From Paramacrobiotus richtersi (lineage: Eukaryota; Tardigrada; Eutardigrada; Parachela; Macrobiotidae), in the NCBI GenBank assembly GCA_034698045.1, contig JAQGAU010000770.1, positions 1-24,083 of the forward strand: a DNA stretch of 24,083 bases, written 5' to 3'. Positions 9,913 to 20,501 of the stretch are shown piece by piece. The notes beneath the pieces were generated by a model. The model made no database searches. It was not told the DNA's origin and saw nothing but the letters and a program-made list of their open reading frames with translations. The position numbers were made by a program, and so were the translations under genes. Position 1 is the first letter of the stretch, and each line of letters begins with the position of its first letter.

Positions 9913-10185
9913 CCTTCGGCCGAATTTTTTGATGGTCACATCAGTGGCGGTGGTAGCGCTTGGTGCCGGGTCTCAGATTGATCCCGAATTTGTCCAGGCC
10001 TTCTAGGTCCTTCGTTTCACCAAGCCTGTGCAAGGGTTACACGTTTCGCGATGGTTACAGAGGGGACCCGGCAATAATGTCCGGGGGGACATTTTGGCAG
10101 GGGGGACATAATTGACGGTCACATGTGTCAGTTAACACATTGCATCAGCTCATGCGTGAATGATCCTAACCTACCGACTTTTCAG

Positions 10186-11957
10186 CCGGGAACTTCCAGC
10201 AATGTCACCACGGAAGTTTGTTGGAATTACATTGACAAGTCTACTATGGAGATTCTGCGCTCGCCGAACTTCTTGGAGATTAGCCACAGGCTGCTGATCG
10301 AGATTCTGAAGCGAAACAGCTTGCACGTGGACGAGTTAGCCCTGTATAAAGCAGCGCGTAGGTGGGTCGCTTACTCAAGCGAACTTCCTGCGTTCGTCAT
10401 TATGGGCTCGTATTCGGTGACTGTAGGTGGGCGGACAGGGTTAAAGAGGTTTCTCTGACTGTCACTCCGCCCGTTCCGCCTGTCACCAGGCGTGCCGCAC
10501 TGGGATAAGCGCTGTATCAGATCCGCTTCACCCTGATGAGCGCCAAAGAATTCGGAGAGGGACCAGCTCTGGTATGTCGGCTGCGGATTTTAGAAGATTC
10601 ATAATTAATTACCCTTCGAGAACTGCTATCTCTTAGGTTGAAATTCAAGATAGTTCGGTCGCATTAGCGCTTTATGAGACACCTGCACAGTTTATTCCGT
10701 GCTGAAGCAGTTTTAGTGAATATAAACACTAGCGCATTAAATATAAAGATTAATACTATCGTACAAATTGAAATCGGTAACACGGTGTATGTACTGAATA
10801 CAAAGTTGGGTGGAATGGTCTGTTTGTGCGCAACGTACATGAAAGCACGCTTTACAGAGTGGGATTCTGTTGCCCCAAGAGATATCGTCCATTCTGCTGC
10901 ATATGGTGACTGACAAGAAGCCGGCGATCAAATTCATCACGGAACCGCGGATTGTGGTAGCCAGCGGGACTTTCCAGGTAACTGTCCCAAGATTGTAAAC
11001 CCGGCATTCTCGGTGTCGCTGTTCATAAATCAGTGACCACAGATCTCTGTTCAATTTAAGGACAAATCATCATAATTTTGTTTGCTACCTTTTTGACAAC
11101 GTTCAATTGTCAGTTTTATTGTAACGCTTAACTCAAACAAAAGATTGGTCAGAAGCGTGTGTAGCTTGGATAAACCATTCTCCTCGCAGGTGGACAGATT
11201 TACCGCTACGTATGGCAAACGCGAACACGTCTACGAGGGAGGTGTAGTGGATTCGGTTAGGTCAGCATTCAGTATACAAACAGTATAACGTTTTCCTGTA
11301 TCTATGATAATTTCATGTCTGTAACAGTTTCTATGTGGACCGCGATATCACCCTGATTGGTTGCGGAATATACACTAGCGGAAAAGTGCAGCACAAAGTA
11401 GATGTCAAGGTTTTTATCGGCGCCAACAAAGTGCTCCGCCATCACAAGTGCTACGACTTCCCTGATATGCCTTCCACCAAGTTTCTTACCGGACCGGCTT
11501 GTATCCGTTCCTTGAATTTTGAACAACGGTTAAGGATTCCACGATCGACGCTATGCACTATCCAGTGTGGCATAGATGTAAGTTAGTGTCTGTTTTATGC
11601 GCAAGCTAGGCGCGCGAAAGACCGGGTCTATGTGGTTAGTGCCATAACTGCCATGTCAGTACCACTGGTACTGATTCTAACAGCGCCAGTTACAAATTCT
11701 TAAGATGGCTGCAGATTTTTGGCTAGACGAAAAACACAGCTGTCCGGATCGAATCAACTGATCTGTATTAATTTTAGGGGAAGGATACCGACTATGGAAT
11801 CAACGGAAGGGATGAGGCGAACGCCAAGGTGACCCTGAACAATAGGAATTCTGTCCTGTATCGTTTTACCTTCGTACCGGGTCCGGCTAATGAACAAGAC
11901 TCCATTCGCAGCCTGACATCGAGGGGACAGATTCCAACCATTTTGTTTCGCCCATGA
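10186..11957 (+). pseudogene. BTBD1/2/6-type BACK-PHR gene remnant lacking its BTB part
   Basis: Six exon-like blocks join in frame: 10186-10361, 10427-10571, 10858-10977, 11190-11260, 11328-11577 and 11778-11957 (314 codons). The first two give a BACK domain (CWNYID, then LIEILKRNSLHVDELALYKAARRW). The last three give a PHR domain (FYVDRDITLIGCGIY to GQIPTILFRP), as in BTBD1/2/3/6, where BTB-BACK binds Cullin-3 and PHR ends the protein. Splice sites are good and a ctaac branch-like motif precedes the first acceptor. Two defects stand out. The BTB exons are absent: directly upstream is the foldback element and, before it, the kelch gene. The second block has an in-frame TAA at 10506, where relatives have Lys before ALY. 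I therefore call it a relic. The alternatives are an intron skipping the stop or an unusual fusion transcript with the kelch gene. Confidence 0.68.
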
Positions 11958-13151
11958 CGACGGGCTTTCCTGCTGCTACTGATTAAATTGTTGTTGTTAA
12001 TCACGAGGTTGTGTTTCGCCAGGTAATGATTACTTACGATACATATGATCGGGATGACCAGTTTACCAATGCTTGTTTTACCTTTGGCTTTAACAGTCGT
12101 CTTTTTGGTTTGTTATGCTAAATTATGTATGGATAATCAGTATAACAGATTTTGTTAGAGTTGTCCACACCAGTGTGTTGTCCAAAACGCACGTTGTTAT
12201 CTATGTGTGACTCGGGGATAACAGTCACATTCTCACACACGGTTTGTTTGTGCGGCTTCAGTAAACGAATGACTTGGATATGCATGCAAATACGCAAAAC
12301 TAACCTTGAGGTTCCGTACGGTTTACCTAACTGCAGTCCCTCTTTGCCTAGTGTCGTTTCGCCGCGGTTAGATCGCCGCAAGGTCGTTTTGCTTCGCCTT
12401 ATATGGCCAGTCCACAGTCAGCTGCTTCACAAAATTCCCCTGTGACCTTTCGCTTGATCGACAATTCATAATTTCGCACAGATGCAAGCTGTTTCGCCTC
12501 GCATGGTGATTAATCACAGCACTGAAGTAATTTACAAGCAGGGAGCGCAAAAGTATAATAAATGTGTACAATAACGATTTAGAGAAGTATGTGCAAAGGT
12601 CATTTTGCATGTTGATCACTGATCCGTCTTACAAGTCGTCAACCTCCAATTGGCACTGGACGTCTGCAGCCTGAGTAAAAGTTAAGCGAAAGGGGTTCAC
12701 GTGAGAAAGGCTATTGTAGCCCTCGCCGAAGAAATGCGCTTAGGCACGCTTCTGAAACAGTGCTGCACACAGCACTTGCATGTGGGAGAGCAAGAGCAGA
12801 CGGACATACAGACATACAGACGCGACTGCAGTGAGGACGAATTTATTCCTTTCACATACAAAATGCTCTAGCGCACAGACAACTAAATATTTCAAAACTT
12901 CAGGCATTGCAGTGAGCATGGGCAATTTCGGTCCTCGGGCAGTTCGGATTTGCATTTAAGTCCCGCGTTCGAGGAACAGTACTGCAGGTTTCAGTACAAT
13001 CGATTATATCAGCATTGAAGGAAATCATTATTCTTCGATGTGCCCTTAAAGTCATGAATTTTCTCGAGGAAGCTCGTAATTTATTCCCAGATCATATACA
13101 GATTTTTGTGTAACATATAGAATTGTGTCACATGTAGAATTTTCTATTCAG
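11958..13151. other. Intergenic region, nothing recognised
   Basis: About 1.2 kb after the PHR stop codon. Open frames on both strands (for example 12152-12445 on +, 12368-12619 and 12740-12955 on -) show no domain pattern. A tctgtatgtctgtatgtc-type short repeat lies near 12800 on the minus strand. I saw no RNA gene. Confidence 0.45.
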
Positions 13152-13361
13152 ATGTTACAAAACCTGGAGCCGACCGATTCACTATTCCGTACAAAGGCGG
13201 CGGATGCGAGGGAAAGTCCAGTCGCGGTGCCGGCAGTGGTTTCTTTACGCAAGTATACGGTATGGCTCCTGGGCATCCTTCAGCTTCCCGGTACTTATTT
13301 AAATTTGCGAAAGTCTAGATTTGTGAAAATCCCTACGGCTCATGATGATCGAGTTGTTTAA
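13152..13361 (+). pseudogene. Orphan exon-like block paralogous to 16389-16571
   Basis: An acceptor (tttctattcag) is followed by an open frame of 69 codons and a stop. The first 43 codons align without gaps to 16389 onward. Shared residues include LEP-DS-F-T-A-DA and SLRKYTVW-LG. Many differences are at third positions (cgc/cga, acg/act, ggc/ggt), which suggests past coding constraint. No upstream exons of a matching gene are seen between 11958 and 13151. It is probably the stranded last exon of a lost tandem copy of the neighbouring gene. The product of this segment is unknown. Confidence 0.5.
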
Positions 13362-14004
13362 AAGTGATCCTGTGTCTGACTCGATCTTCCCTGCTGTTGG
13401 AAGACTGTTGCTTTCCCCTTGTCAGTCAAATAAGAATTTCGTGACTGTACATTCTTTGGATGTGTCCTTATTCGTTTTCTTCGACGTTGTGTTGCTTTGT
13501 GTTTTCGACAGAGGGGATCAGCTTATACTCTTTCTAGTACTTTCTGCATCACTGCTTTATGTAAGGACACTGAAATATTAATATAGCAGTAGTCTACATT
13601 ACTTTAACATATTTAGCTGTCTTCCTTCGTTGACTTCGTCGAGTGCGTTGCTAATTAATCACAACTTGTTACAGCTTGAACTAAAGACAAAGATGCTAAT
13701 CATATGCTCACTACTTCGAAGTACTCTTGTTACACACTTGGGCGGGTCGTGTTTCTCAAAATCAGATAAACAGCCAAATCAACATCGAGCAAAATGGCGT
13801 CGCTCCACCTCTTTACCTAGCTTACAGCTATACACAGATACTCTAAATCTTACTACGATATCACATCGCATTTTCTGTGTATGAGGATTCGCTGTCTTCC
13901 ATAGAAAATTTTGCATAATATTTTATGACATTCCATTTTACTAGCGACTCTATAACTTGATCAGCATCTGGAAAATTTTCCTCAGTTACAGAAAATAAAG
14001 CAGA
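13362..14004. other. Spacer upstream of the FMRP-module/F-box gene
   Basis: About 640 bp without a supportable gene. A minus-strand frame reaching into the next gene (13861-14118) is a shadow. This stretch should contain the promoter and 5' leader of the gene starting at 14005, but no core promoter motif was clear. Confidence 0.4.
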
Positions 14005-16571
14005 ATGGCATTTGCTGTGGATGTCACAGACGGCACGGAGTTCTTGCGTCGTGGAATCATACGAAACGTGGTTCCAGGAATAGGTTTCGTCATGGACTTT
14101 GACTATGCCGATCATCATGCCGATTTGGTATTATCCAAGGATTGTGTCAATAAGCGAAGTCAGCGATACCATTTCGAGTGTCACGGTGATACCGGCTTCG
14201 ACGATTTTGAGGTACTGTTTCGACGCAGCTGCGGCGAACCCTGGCGCTGGTTTCCCGCCACTATCGCGAAATCAGACGCTGAATGTTCCCTCGCACTTGT
14301 CGATCTGAATCTCGGTACGGAAAAAAGAAGGGAGGTAGTGAGGAAGACCATGCTTCGGGTGAGGACTCAGCTACCGCACGAGACGCTATCGCCCGACAAA
14401 TTCTTCCGCCACACCGTGAATTTACCACTGAAGAATTCAGCCCTGACGGCGTTTACAAAGGAAAATGGATTTCTGAAAACGTGGAATCGGACAACGAGAA
14501 CAATTTTCGTAGAAGCTGATCCAGGGCGAATTACCTACTGGTCCGCGCAGAAGAACAAGTTTGCCGCGGATGAGATCGTACGTACTGTACAGTAGCTGCG
14601 GGTACAAAAATTATCTGTATTTTGTATTGAATTGCTGGGGCTATTTAGCTATTCGTTCATGTACAGTGTCGTACAGTAGAGCTGGTAATAAGTCATAACT
14701 TTTGATAACATTTTTATCCGATTTAAGCCGTTTTTTCCTTTAAAACTGACAATCAAACGCTTGTTTTAGACTGACATCATTCTCGGAGACTGCTGCAATA
14801 ACTGGCTTTCATATGGGCTCACAAGTTTTGATTCAAAACCTTAAACGCGAAAGCCACTATGCTATGAAAACATTCATGTAATTTTGGCAAAAATTGCTTC
14901 TAGTATTTATTTGCAGACCACGTACTGGTTCCTGTAACTTAATATAATTGCGAACCATAAATTATAACGATATGCGCATTTCAGATTGAATACCTCCATC
15001 GTATCTCAGAGGAACTTTCGCAACACCAAGAAACCCATACTACTCTCTCGAATTTGGTAAATCGGGATAAAAGACCGGCCAGTGAATCCGCGTCTCAGGG
15101 TGCCTTAAAAAAACTTGCTGTGGATGACAGACTGTTCGACCGGTTGCCACCACAACTTTTAGGAGAAATATTTGCCCTCTTGGATGTAAACGCTAAAACG
15201 GCATGCCGCAGTGTATGCCGTCTCTGGTCGTATATCCTCGAAATAGCCGTGATATGGTCACGAGTGGAAATCGATTTTAATAAGATGTCCGGCCCGTATC
15301 CGATCGCTTCCGAAATAAGCAGAAACGTCACATTGTCAACGAAGCTACTGCTCCTGATGCCACACTTCTATTGGCGCGACAACTTGTTCGCCTTCACCGA
15401 CGTCATTGACATACTGGAGCGGAGGAGGAACAAAGTACCGCGCATAGTTATTGTCGGGAAACGCTATGCACATATATCGCTGACTAGAGCAACAAACTCC
15501 ACGGACACTGCAATACACCTGGACTCCGTGTTGAACTTTTTTCAGCAGTGGCGGAATGTCTGCACAGAGTTGATTCTAATCGACGTTAACCTGGAACCGA
15601 ACATTCGGGTGCAGGATTACGTAATCGGAGGGGCATTCCGCGTAAGACAAGCTGTTGTTTCCGTCGCCAAAGACATTCGTTTGGAGACCTTTATGGAGCA
15701 GTGTTGCAAATGGGAATGGCATCTTGTAGAGGCAGAACAGGTCAACGTACAAGAGAGACTACAGCGGGCGTGGACGCAACCGCAGCCTTGGTTTTTTCGG
15801 GACTCTAGGGGTTTCTTACTGCAGGTAAGTGAGCAGACGAAATTTCGATATTTGATCTTGGAAACCTCATCTGGGTCGTGAGTACGGAGCACTGAGCGTC
15901 AACTGCCGGTCACCCAGTAATTCTATAAAAGACGCGCCGGACGAAATATTATTTCCTTATATGAGTCTCTGCGTGGATAACACATTCGCATTATGCTTAT
16001 AAACAATCGATTATTTCCGTTTTACGTAGTTCATATTCGACCGAAGCGGCGCGAAGATCCACTATGGTTTATACTCAATTGAAATGGTTTTTGATGTCCG
16101 TCCGTCATTCGGTCAGGCACCATAATTTGCTATTTTTTTCTAATTTTTTTACTAATAATAATATAGTATTACAGATCAGCACAGTAGTAAAGGAACCACC
16201 GTACTTTGAAGAAAAAGTGAAAACCCATGGTAAAGAACATGTTTATAATTATAACTCTGAGCCGTTTGGCTCTTCGCAGCGCCGTAGTTCCTTCACTTCG
16301 GCCATTCAGTGCCACCGACAGCGAGTGCATTTACCAATTTATCAAGTCATCATTATAATTACACATGGCACACAACTTGTACACATAGGTGTTACGAAGC
16401 CTCGAGCCGGCAGATTCACGATTCCACACTAACGCGACGGATGCGGAGGATAATGTGGTCGAGCCGCCGGCATTGGCTTCTTTACGAAAGTATACTGTAT
16501 GGATCCTCGGTCTCCTACTCCGATCAAGCGATCTTTATGGGCTGTCGAATCCATATATTAAGCCACTCTGA
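14005..16571 (+). CDS. FMRP N-terminal module fused to an F-box
   Basis: My model has exons 14005-14577, 14985-15824 and 16389-16571, all phase 0 (531 aa). Residues 1-50 and about 60-117 resemble the FMRP tandem Tudor/Agenet pair: FAVDVTDG near the start parallels VVEVRGSNG of FMRP, and WRWFPATI parallels WWLAKV. Residues about 128-215 resemble the FMRP KH0 fold; its last helix is completed only by splicing 14577 to 14985, which supports that junction. An F-box lies at about 241-290 (LFDRLPPQLLGEIFALLD, then CRSVCRLWSYIL). F-boxes bind Skp1 in SCF ubiquitin ligases; FMRP Tudor domains bind methyl-lysine or partner proteins. No KH1/KH2 or RGG box is present. The inferred role is an SCF adaptor that recruits substrates through the Tudor/KH0 part. 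The last exon is uncertain: an acceptor at 16029 gives an alternative phase-0 exon at 16030-16125. Confidence 0.7.
16030..16125 (+). other. Alternative last exon of the FMRP-module/F-box gene
   Basis: A pyrimidine-rich acceptor (ttccgttttacgtag) is followed in phase 0 by 31 codons and a TAA. It joins in frame to the donor at 15825 (cag|gtaagt). It competes with the 16389 exon, which I prefer because a paralogous block exists at 13152. Alternative splicing using both is possible. Confidence 0.3.
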
Positions 16572-17337
16572 TGGTACCTGTTAGCTGGAAACTGGACAGG
16601 CGCTTCTTCTGTTTGTAGTGAAGGCTACCTGGTTCAGATCACATCTAAATGTGCTCTTGTTCTCTCTCCTTGCGTGTTTGCTGCTTGATGGTTTCCTGCT
16701 TTGGTATTTCCGTAAAATATTTCGTAACTTCGTGACTAAAGGTTCCTGCTGTGCTGTAGTATTCTTCTTTTTGTTTTGATCTGTAATGTTATTCTTTCGA
16801 CATTATAGAATCAAAGTTTTTACTTGATAGATAATGTCCGTTATGTATTCTCCTGGAAATACGTATGCGAAAGAGTACAAAAAATACGTCGGAAAGCACT
16901 ACACCGATTTTGCCGCAGTACAGCATAGCTTGATCTAATTGAATACTAATGTTACAGCCGATTAATTACTTTCCGACAAGGGTCATTTTTCAGTTACAGC
17001 ACCGAAGCGCTCCAAGCTTAACTCACTGAAACGACAGACAGATGTTCTCTGTTTACCGTTCATAACTTTTCCATCCCTTCCTCGGCGTGACAGTCTAGGA
17101 GAATGATGATACTGTCAGAATGTTTGCATTCATAAAACCAGCAAATTAAACAGCGGATACAGCAAGGCGTAACGCCAAGAGCATTTGTTACCAGTATGTT
17201 GCGTTGCTCATATTGACACAAGATAATCTAATTTACAACTCTATCTAATCTTGACTCGCCGTTCAATTGCTCGTTCAGCCAAATCACTTCGCCAGACACG
17301 GTAGTTTTCAAGTAAACCATGCGTCCAAAAACCAGGA
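16572..17337. other. Upstream region of GT92 copy 1 (5' unit of the duplication)
   Basis: No gene is recognised. From about 16790 onward the sequence matches 19610-20430 with scattered changes and indels. Shared blocks include gataatgtccgtta, ggaaatacgtatgcgaaag and ggagaatgatgatactgtc, and the sequence just before the ATG. The shared stretch probably contains the promoter, which was copied along with the gene. No TATA box was assigned. Confidence 0.6.
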
Positions 17338-17408
17338 ATGAACTGTTCCAGATTCGCCAAGGCCTGCCTGATTCTCGCCGGCATTTGCCTGTTACTGTTC
17401 TGCTTTAA
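17319..17408 (+). promoter_or_regulatory. Overlapping upstream ORF, GT92 copy 1
   Basis: The first ATG (aaaccATGc, A at -3) is 19 bases before the presumed start and out of frame. It encodes 29 residues and ends inside the GT92 coding region. If the transcript includes it, it would limit translation from 17338 by leaky scanning. The same layout is present in copy 2, but the copies are recent, so this is weak evidence for selection. Confidence 0.4.
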
Positions 17409-19399
17409 TTACCCATTCAGTAGCCATCCTGTTGAGTATTACAACGTAGTTTCGAGTCTTCCGACTAATTCCAACAACAACACATGGAAGGCAATGCTCC
17501 TGAATGATTTGTATGTTTATTCGGCTTTTTATGCACTCCCACGGGACAATGATCAAGTGTTCAACACCATCAAAGTTATCGCCATTGTCAACCGCAAAGA
17601 TAAAGCAGTGCGCGACGCCATAACGTGCAGCTGCATCTTCGGATCGGAAAGAATCAATGCCGAGTTACAGGTATAGTAATTACTGCATGTAATGACTGAC
17701 GCAGAAATTCACCGCGAATTCGTGGTTGTTAGTAACTAACAATTGATCTAATCAAAAAACGTCAATGAGGTGAAACCGAAGTTTTCGAATAAAGTTTCAA
17801 TCGTTTTTGAATAGATTAGCTTTTCATGAACTATTGTACAACGAAACGGGTATACGTATAAGCATTGTACCTAGGGTACGAGTACCAAAGATATTACACT
17901 TCTGTTCGTTTTAGTAAAGCTGTTATCAGCGGAACAGTGGCCGCACGGTAGAGAGATAAATCAGAGTCTACCATCAACGGTATGCCGTCGATGCATCGTA
18001 AAAAGGGATGCATATTCGTTTGTAGAAGCATACTGTACGTAATAAACTCTTTATTATAAAGCCGTTGTGATGGTACGTTCACGTAGTACGTTTGGAACCG
18101 TTTTGTAATTAGTGGCAGAAACCGTAACAACTGCAGAGACAGCGCATTGCTAACTGTAGCAATATAAAAATATTCATGCATATGGCCAAGAATACCACGT
18201 GGTCGCCAAAACGAAACCAGTTTAACAAACTGCCGCAAAATAAGTTATGTTTGTTCCAAGTCGTTGTAATATGTAGATGCTGATTGCACAACCTGTATGC
18301 AGGATTATCCCGAACATCACAGCGAACCATACACAGCCGCTTCCATAATCTGCCCGGCACCCGCCAACATCTCCCGCATGGATCTTCATTGCCAGCTAAA
18401 GTCCACCATCGGATCAGTCGATTTCGACATTTCCCCGCCTCCTTCGTCGCTGCCTCAACCACTGTCCATGGCTGTCTGCGGACCGACTCTGTTCGGGTCC
18501 GATGTTCGAGCGGAGCACATTGTGGAGTTTGTCGAGTACTACCGAATGATGGGCGTGTCGCATTTCTTCGTCAACGTGTACTACACAAGTCCGTTCTTTG
18601 GCAATGTGACGGATGATGTGGTCAAAGTGTTGGAGTATTACGAAGATTTAGGGTTGATGAGTGTCGGGAATTGGACGATACCGATGGAGATTGAGAGAAA
18701 GGTGCACTATAATGGGCAGGTGGCGGCTTTGAATGAGTGTATGCTGAAGGCTACGGGATTCTGGGATTACGTAGTTGTCGGTAAAAACTAGTTTCGTACG
18801 CGCGGTGTCCATCAAATTTTTATTTTATCAGTCAGACTATTTCATATTACTGTGCTATTTCATGTATTTATGTACCGTATAATGTGCACTTGGAGTATCG
18901 TTTATTGACCATTCTTTGCTTTCTTGCAGTGGACATTGACGAGTTCATCATATCCCAACACGGCGCTTCCCTGTCTTCCGTCATCCAGAAAGGTTCCCAG
19001 GACTGCGCCGTCATCCGCCACGCTGCCATCAAATCCTCCTTATCCCCCACTTCCCCGCCCGGCTCCCTTAATCTCCGCCTACAGCGCCACATACACCGCG
19101 ACGCCTTGATCTGGGACGCTAATGCACGCTCCAAGTACGTTTGCCGGCCGCGCTCTGTCTTGACTGCCGGGATCCACTTCCTCCACGAGGCCCGCATTGG
19201 AACGCGGACCCTGGTCGGTGGGAATGTGGAGGAGATGCTGATGTTACATTTTAACGAGGGATTGATTGACAATAAGACCGGGCTGGTGAAGATGGATATG
19301 GATGGCTGGTTTGGACTGCTTAGATTGGCTGTGTACGGAGAGAATGTGAACGGGTTGTATCGGAGTATTTTTAACAGGAACTCGACCATGAAAACGTGA
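17338..19399 (+). CDS. GT92 (DUF23) glycosyltransferase, tandem copy 1
   Basis: My model has exons 17338-17670, 18303-18780 and 18930-19399 (426 aa; phases 0 and 1). Residues 1-7 are cytosolic, 8-25 a membrane anchor, and the rest a lumenal GT92 domain, the usual type II Golgi layout. Family motifs are LYVYSAFYALPRD near 58-70, AVCGPTLFGSD, EFVEYYRMMGVSHFFVNVYYTS, VHYNGQVAALNEC, and the DxD-like DIDEF at 272-276. That motif begins right after the second junction, which rebuilds a Val codon. In animals, GT92 enzymes such as nematode GALT-1 transfer galactose to core fucose on N-glycans. That exact substrate is not shown here. The acceptor before residue 112 (tatgcag|gat) is conserved in copy 2. 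An upstream ATG 19 bases before this start lies in another frame; the chosen start gives the anchor. No frame damage was seen. Confidence 0.9.
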
Positions 19400-20430
19400 T
19401 CTAGTGGTACTTCTTTTGTACTCATGTGATACTATGTGTTACTGTACATGGTGACGCTGAATTATTTATCTTACGTGTTGTCGATAGTTTTTCAGTTCCT
19501 GTGTAGGTTTCATTGTATACGTAGGTCGCAGTGTGTATAGAATATGTTGATGCTAAAGAACACCTCGCGAATCGCCTGGCGGAAGTGTTTCTCGATCTGT
19601 TGTCTTGTTCTTTCACGAGTATAGAATCGAAGTTTGACTTCACAGATAATGTCCGTTACGTATTCGCTTGGAAATACGTATGCGAAAGGGTACAATAAAC
19701 ACGTCGGAAAGCATTTCACTGATTTTGCCGCAGTGCAGCCTAGCTTGACCTAATCGAATACTTGAATGTTACGCTTCAGGATATAGCCCGCAGGTTAATT
19801 ATTTTCGGACAAGGGTCCTTGTTCAGTTTTTCCATCAAAAGCGCTAAACAACTCAACTGTTATACCGCTAAATTCAAACACAAACTAAGGCTTCAGATAA
19901 TTATGATTCATGGAGATAAAAATGTAGCATGCAAATCAGCGGTCTACATAAACCAGAGATCGTTCCCAAGGTATGACCCTCATCAGCATGCAAAATTTAA
20001 GATGTAAATATAACTGCCGAATAGAAGATATCGAGGAGATGAACACCTCCGTATTCCTAACGTTGCGCGTTAATTCAGTGACACCACAGACAGATGTTAT
20101 ATCTATTTACCGTTGTTTATTTAATAACTTTTCCATCTCTTCCTCGGCGTGACAATCTAGGAGAATGATGATACTGTCTATAACAGAATGTTTGCATTCA
20201 TGACTAACTAACTCCTCATAAAACCTGCAAATTAAACACGACAGCGGATACTGCACGCGTAACGGCAAGTGTGAACATTTGTTACCACTGTATATTGCGT
20301 TGCTCATATTGACACAAGATAACGTTTACAACCTAATCTAATCTTGACGCTCCGTTCGGCTGCTCGATCAGCCAAAGCACTTCGCCAGACATTGTAGTTT
20401 CGAAGTAAACCATGCGTCCAAAAACCAGGA
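19400..20430. other. Spacer between GT92 copies (5' unit of copy 2)
   Basis: No gene is recognised. About 19610-20430 is the duplicate of about 16790-17337. It carries about 280 extra bases compared with the first, mostly near 19830-20090. The duplication junction seems to lie near 19600. Open frames such as 19762-20007 show no domain signal. Confidence 0.6.
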
Positions 20431-20501
20431 ATGAACTGTTCCAGATTCTCCAGGGCCTGCCTGATTCTCGCCGGCATTTGCCTGTTACTGTTCTGCTTTA
20501 A
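20412..20501 (+). promoter_or_regulatory. Overlapping upstream ORF, GT92 copy 2
   Basis: Same arrangement as in copy 1: an ATG in good context 19 bases before the main start, out of frame, with a TAA 30 codons on. Length and stop position are unchanged between the copies. Confidence 0.4.

Larger units (their letters stand above)
9178..10125. mobile_element. Foldback transposable element, long palindromic arms with 24-bp repeats
   Basis: The left arm (9178 to about 9557) and right arm (about 9674-10125) are near-identical inverted copies around a loop of about 116 bp. Both outer ends read atgtgaccgtcaattatgt. The outer 200 bp or so are almost unchanged between arms. Inside each arm is a tandem array of a 24-bp unit containing cattattgccgg. 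The right arm is about 71 bp longer, which fits three extra units. No transposase is present, so it is non-autonomous. Long inverted arms made of short tandem repeats recall Drosophila Foldback and Galileo elements. I could not find a clear target-site duplication. Open frames in the arms (9379-9594 on +, 9591-9857 on -) encode an 8-residue repeat because 24 is a multiple of 3; I doubt they are genes. Confidence 0.88.

Noticed and set aside
7105-11957. A single BTB-BACK-kelch-BACK-PHR gene
   Set aside because: The only phase-compatible donor near 9143 is weak, the second BACK block has a stop codon, and such an architecture is unknown. I kept it only as a testable alternative.
18109-19425. 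Minus-strand open frames opposite GT92 copy 1
   Set aside because: They are antisense shadows of conserved GT92 exons, with no domain pattern of their own.
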